A stretch of 64,000 nt of DNA from SB11 sp037968475 (lineage in GTDB: Bacteria; Bacteroidota; Bacteroidia; UBA8524). Shown in pieces: positions 62,792-64,000 of the stretch. The stretch lies in contig JBBKVO010000013.1 of assembly GCA_037968475.1 (NCBI GenBank), forward strand, positions 123,886 to 187,885, read 5' to 3'. Each line of letters begins with the position of its first letter. Within the stretch, counting starts at the first letter, position 1. The notes below the pieces were generated by a model that was not told the DNA's origin, did not search any database, and worked only from the letters and a program-made list of their open reading frames with translations. Position numbers and translations under genes: made by a program.

Positions 62792-63265
62792 TTAATTTCC
62801 ATCAGGAATTATTATGGAATCGCCTGTAATCATAAAATTTTTTTGATCTGGCATAGAAAGGTTTTTCTCCGTTATAAGTGTAAGGGCTTCATAAATTATT
62901 TTTTTGAGTTGCAAAAAATCAACAGGCTTGCAAATGTAATAGTGCGCAGCGTCTCTATAAACGTTCTTAATTATTTCCTGCCCTGAAGCAGTAGAAAACA
63001 TAATTACGGGAATTTTTTGTAGTTCGATGCTGCGTTTTATTTCTCCCAAAGATATGAAACCGTTTTTTCGGGGCATATTAATGTCCAAAAAAAGAACATC
63101 GGGCAGCTTGTTTCCTTTTTTTGCAAGTTCCTCCATCAGCAACTCGCCATTGTTCACTATGGTAAGATGCGCGGATACCGGCAATTCTTCTAAAGCATCC
63201 TTGAAAAGTAGACAATCGGCTTTGTCGTCATCAGCAAGAAGTATATTGATATTTTGTGAAATCAT
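62792..63265 (-). CDS. single-domain response regulator
   Basis: A 157-residue receiver. It has LLADDDKADCLLFKDAL, the phosphoacceptor Asp in VLFLDINMPRKNG and Lys in YICKPVDF. The MPRKNG block is shared with the regulator at 58543, so the two are paralogues, on either side of the CheB-CheR-kinase. There is no output domain. It may relay phosphate within that system. Confidence 0.92.
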   Translation of the reverse strand: MISQNINILLADDDKADCLLFKDALEELPVSAHLTIVNNGELLMEELAKKGNKLPDVLFLDINMPRKNGFISLGEIKRSIELQKIPVIMFSTASGQEIIKNVYRDAAHYYICKPVDFLQLKKIIYEALTLITEKNLSMPDQKNFMITGDSIIIPDGN

Positions 63266-63475
63266 TTTGTAAAGTTAAGAAATGTAAATGTGCGATAACT
63301 ATTTATAATCAAGGACAAGTGCGCAAAAAATAGAAGCTAATGATTTATTGGATAAAAAACAATAAACCCTTGCTGTGTAGTAGTTCTGAAAAGCTTGTAG
63401 CGTGAAGCATAAAACGCTCGAACTATTTGTGAAGATTTTTACTCAATGTCAATAGTTTATGCTTAGCCAGTAATA

Positions 63476-63512
63476 AAAAAATCCCGAGAGCTTTCGCTCT
63501 CGGGATTTTTTG
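63476..63512 (-). terminator. terminator after the secreted-protein gene
   Basis: The stem ATCCCGAGAG/CTCTCGGGAT with a six-base loop (63481-63506) is flanked by A and T runs. It stands 24 bp after the stop at 63536. Confidence 0.9.
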
Positions 63513-63535
63513 TAAGTATCGGTTAAACCGGATTA

Positions 63536-64000
63536 TTACCTCGTGATGGCAATGCGTAATACGGTATTGTTAGCACCTTCTTGTATACGAGCCATGTAAA
63601 CACCGCCGGGCAATCCAACAATATCTACAGCTAGTTTTTCAGTAAGTGCTGCCACATCCTGTTTGTATACTTCTTTTCCTATCATATCTACAATGGTAAT
63701 TGTAGCTGAACTTTCCAATGCTTTACCAAAATCAAGGGTAAAGTTTCCATTAGAGGGATTAGGGTACAAACTTATTTGGCTGTTATTACCTATTTCGTTT
63801 ACCGAAGTAGTATTAGCTGCTACTGTTACCACGCGACATACTTGGTTAGAAGCATTGCCTGATGGGTCTATCACCTCGTAGCAAATGCTGTATACACCTT
63901 CTGTCACATAATCAATATTCGATTGTATGGTAAGCAATCCTTTTAGTGTGTTAGAATCGTAGTAGTTATCAGTAATTTTCACACCCGCATCGGTATAGGG
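63536..64000 (-). CDS. C-terminal part of a secreted protein with type A T9SS sorting domain (5' end outside window)
   Basis: Partial gene: the frame stays open to the right edge, beginning PYTDAGVKITDNYYDSN, an immunoglobulin-like (DUF5011/HYR-type) domain, followed by GVYSICYEVIDPSGNASNQVCRVVTV. The C-terminal 75 residues (ISLYPNPSNGNFTLDFG, then LPGGVYMARIQ and ITR) form a type A sorting tail recognised by the type IX secretion system. The upstream domains and the function of the whole protein are not visible. Confidence 0.9.
   Translation of the reverse strand, partial: PYTDAGVKITDNYYDSNTLKGLLTIQSNIDYVTEGVYSICYEVIDPSGNASNQVCRVVTVAANTTSVNEIGNNSQISLYPNPSNGNFTLDFGKALESSATITIVDMIGKEVYKQDVAALTEKLAVDIVGLPGGVYMARIQEGANNTVLRIAITR

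Overview
The window comes from a low-GC member of the Bacteroidota, most likely the Chitinophagia/Sphingobacteriia side. The evidence is two kinds of type IX secretion C-terminal signals (a gliding-motility-type domain at 8.9 kb, type A tails at 20-21 kb and at the right edge), Bacteroidota-type promoters (TTTG, 19-21 nt, TAnnTTTG) before rplU-rpmA, the Rrf2 gene and a secreted nuclease, LytTR and propeller-sensor regulators, and many WG-repeat, DUF72, DUF1361 and SusC-free housekeeping genes. No rRNA, tRNA, CRISPR array or intact insertion sequence was seen.

Layout. 0-3.5 kb (+): acetyltransferase (cut by the edge), DUF1361 membrane protein, DNA alkyl repair (ogt), DUF72, VOC protein. 3.6-16.9 kb (-): LAS-type peptidase, WG-repeat protein, prenyl synthase, RNase R, a large secreted adhesin-like protein, a nuclease, two tandem CdtB-like nucleases behind hutI, a DUF4145 gene and an acetyltransferase. 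17-19 kb (+): gamma carbonic anhydrase, thioesterase, glycosyltransferase. 19-31.5 kb: rpmA-rplU, secreted phosphodiesterase-fold nuclease, amino-acid racemase, Na+/solute symporter, patatin, LytTR two-component pair, tryptophan dioxygenase with an Rrf2 regulator.

31.6-41.5 kb is the accessory core: a peptide natural-product (RiPP/bacteriocin-like) locus. Two paralogous precursors with double-glycine leaders lie 1.7 kb apart. The first heads a minus-strand operon with a HExxH-type protein whose motif reads HQMGH, a secreted metallo-beta-lactamase-fold protein without the zinc motif, a C39-peptidase ABC exporter and an HlyD adaptor. An orphan LuxR-type response regulator, an unknown Cys-containing gene and a 20-residue-repeat protein sit around the second precursor. 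Both precursors share an identical 40-nt non-coding block, a related terminator and a GTTCCT/AGGAAC operator-like motif.

42.5-57.3 kb carries two export systems: a HAE1-type RND tripartite pump (+) and a CusA/CzcA-type metal RND pump (-) with its OmpR/sensor-kinase pair. 57.6-64 kb holds a ferredoxin-reductase-like enzyme, a CheB-CheR-PAS-kinase fusion between two small response regulators, and the end of a secreted protein.

The clearest structural surprise is a pair of diverged inverted repeats at about 3.50-3.69 kb and 18.98-19.26 kb. Each consists of one full gene and the 3' stub of the other gene (rpmA and the LAS-type peptidase, convergent). This is the footprint expected of a 15.5-kb inversion through staggered breaks. 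Several other gene stubs (8.8, 29.4, 30.0, 49.1, 57.6 kb) show further erosion.
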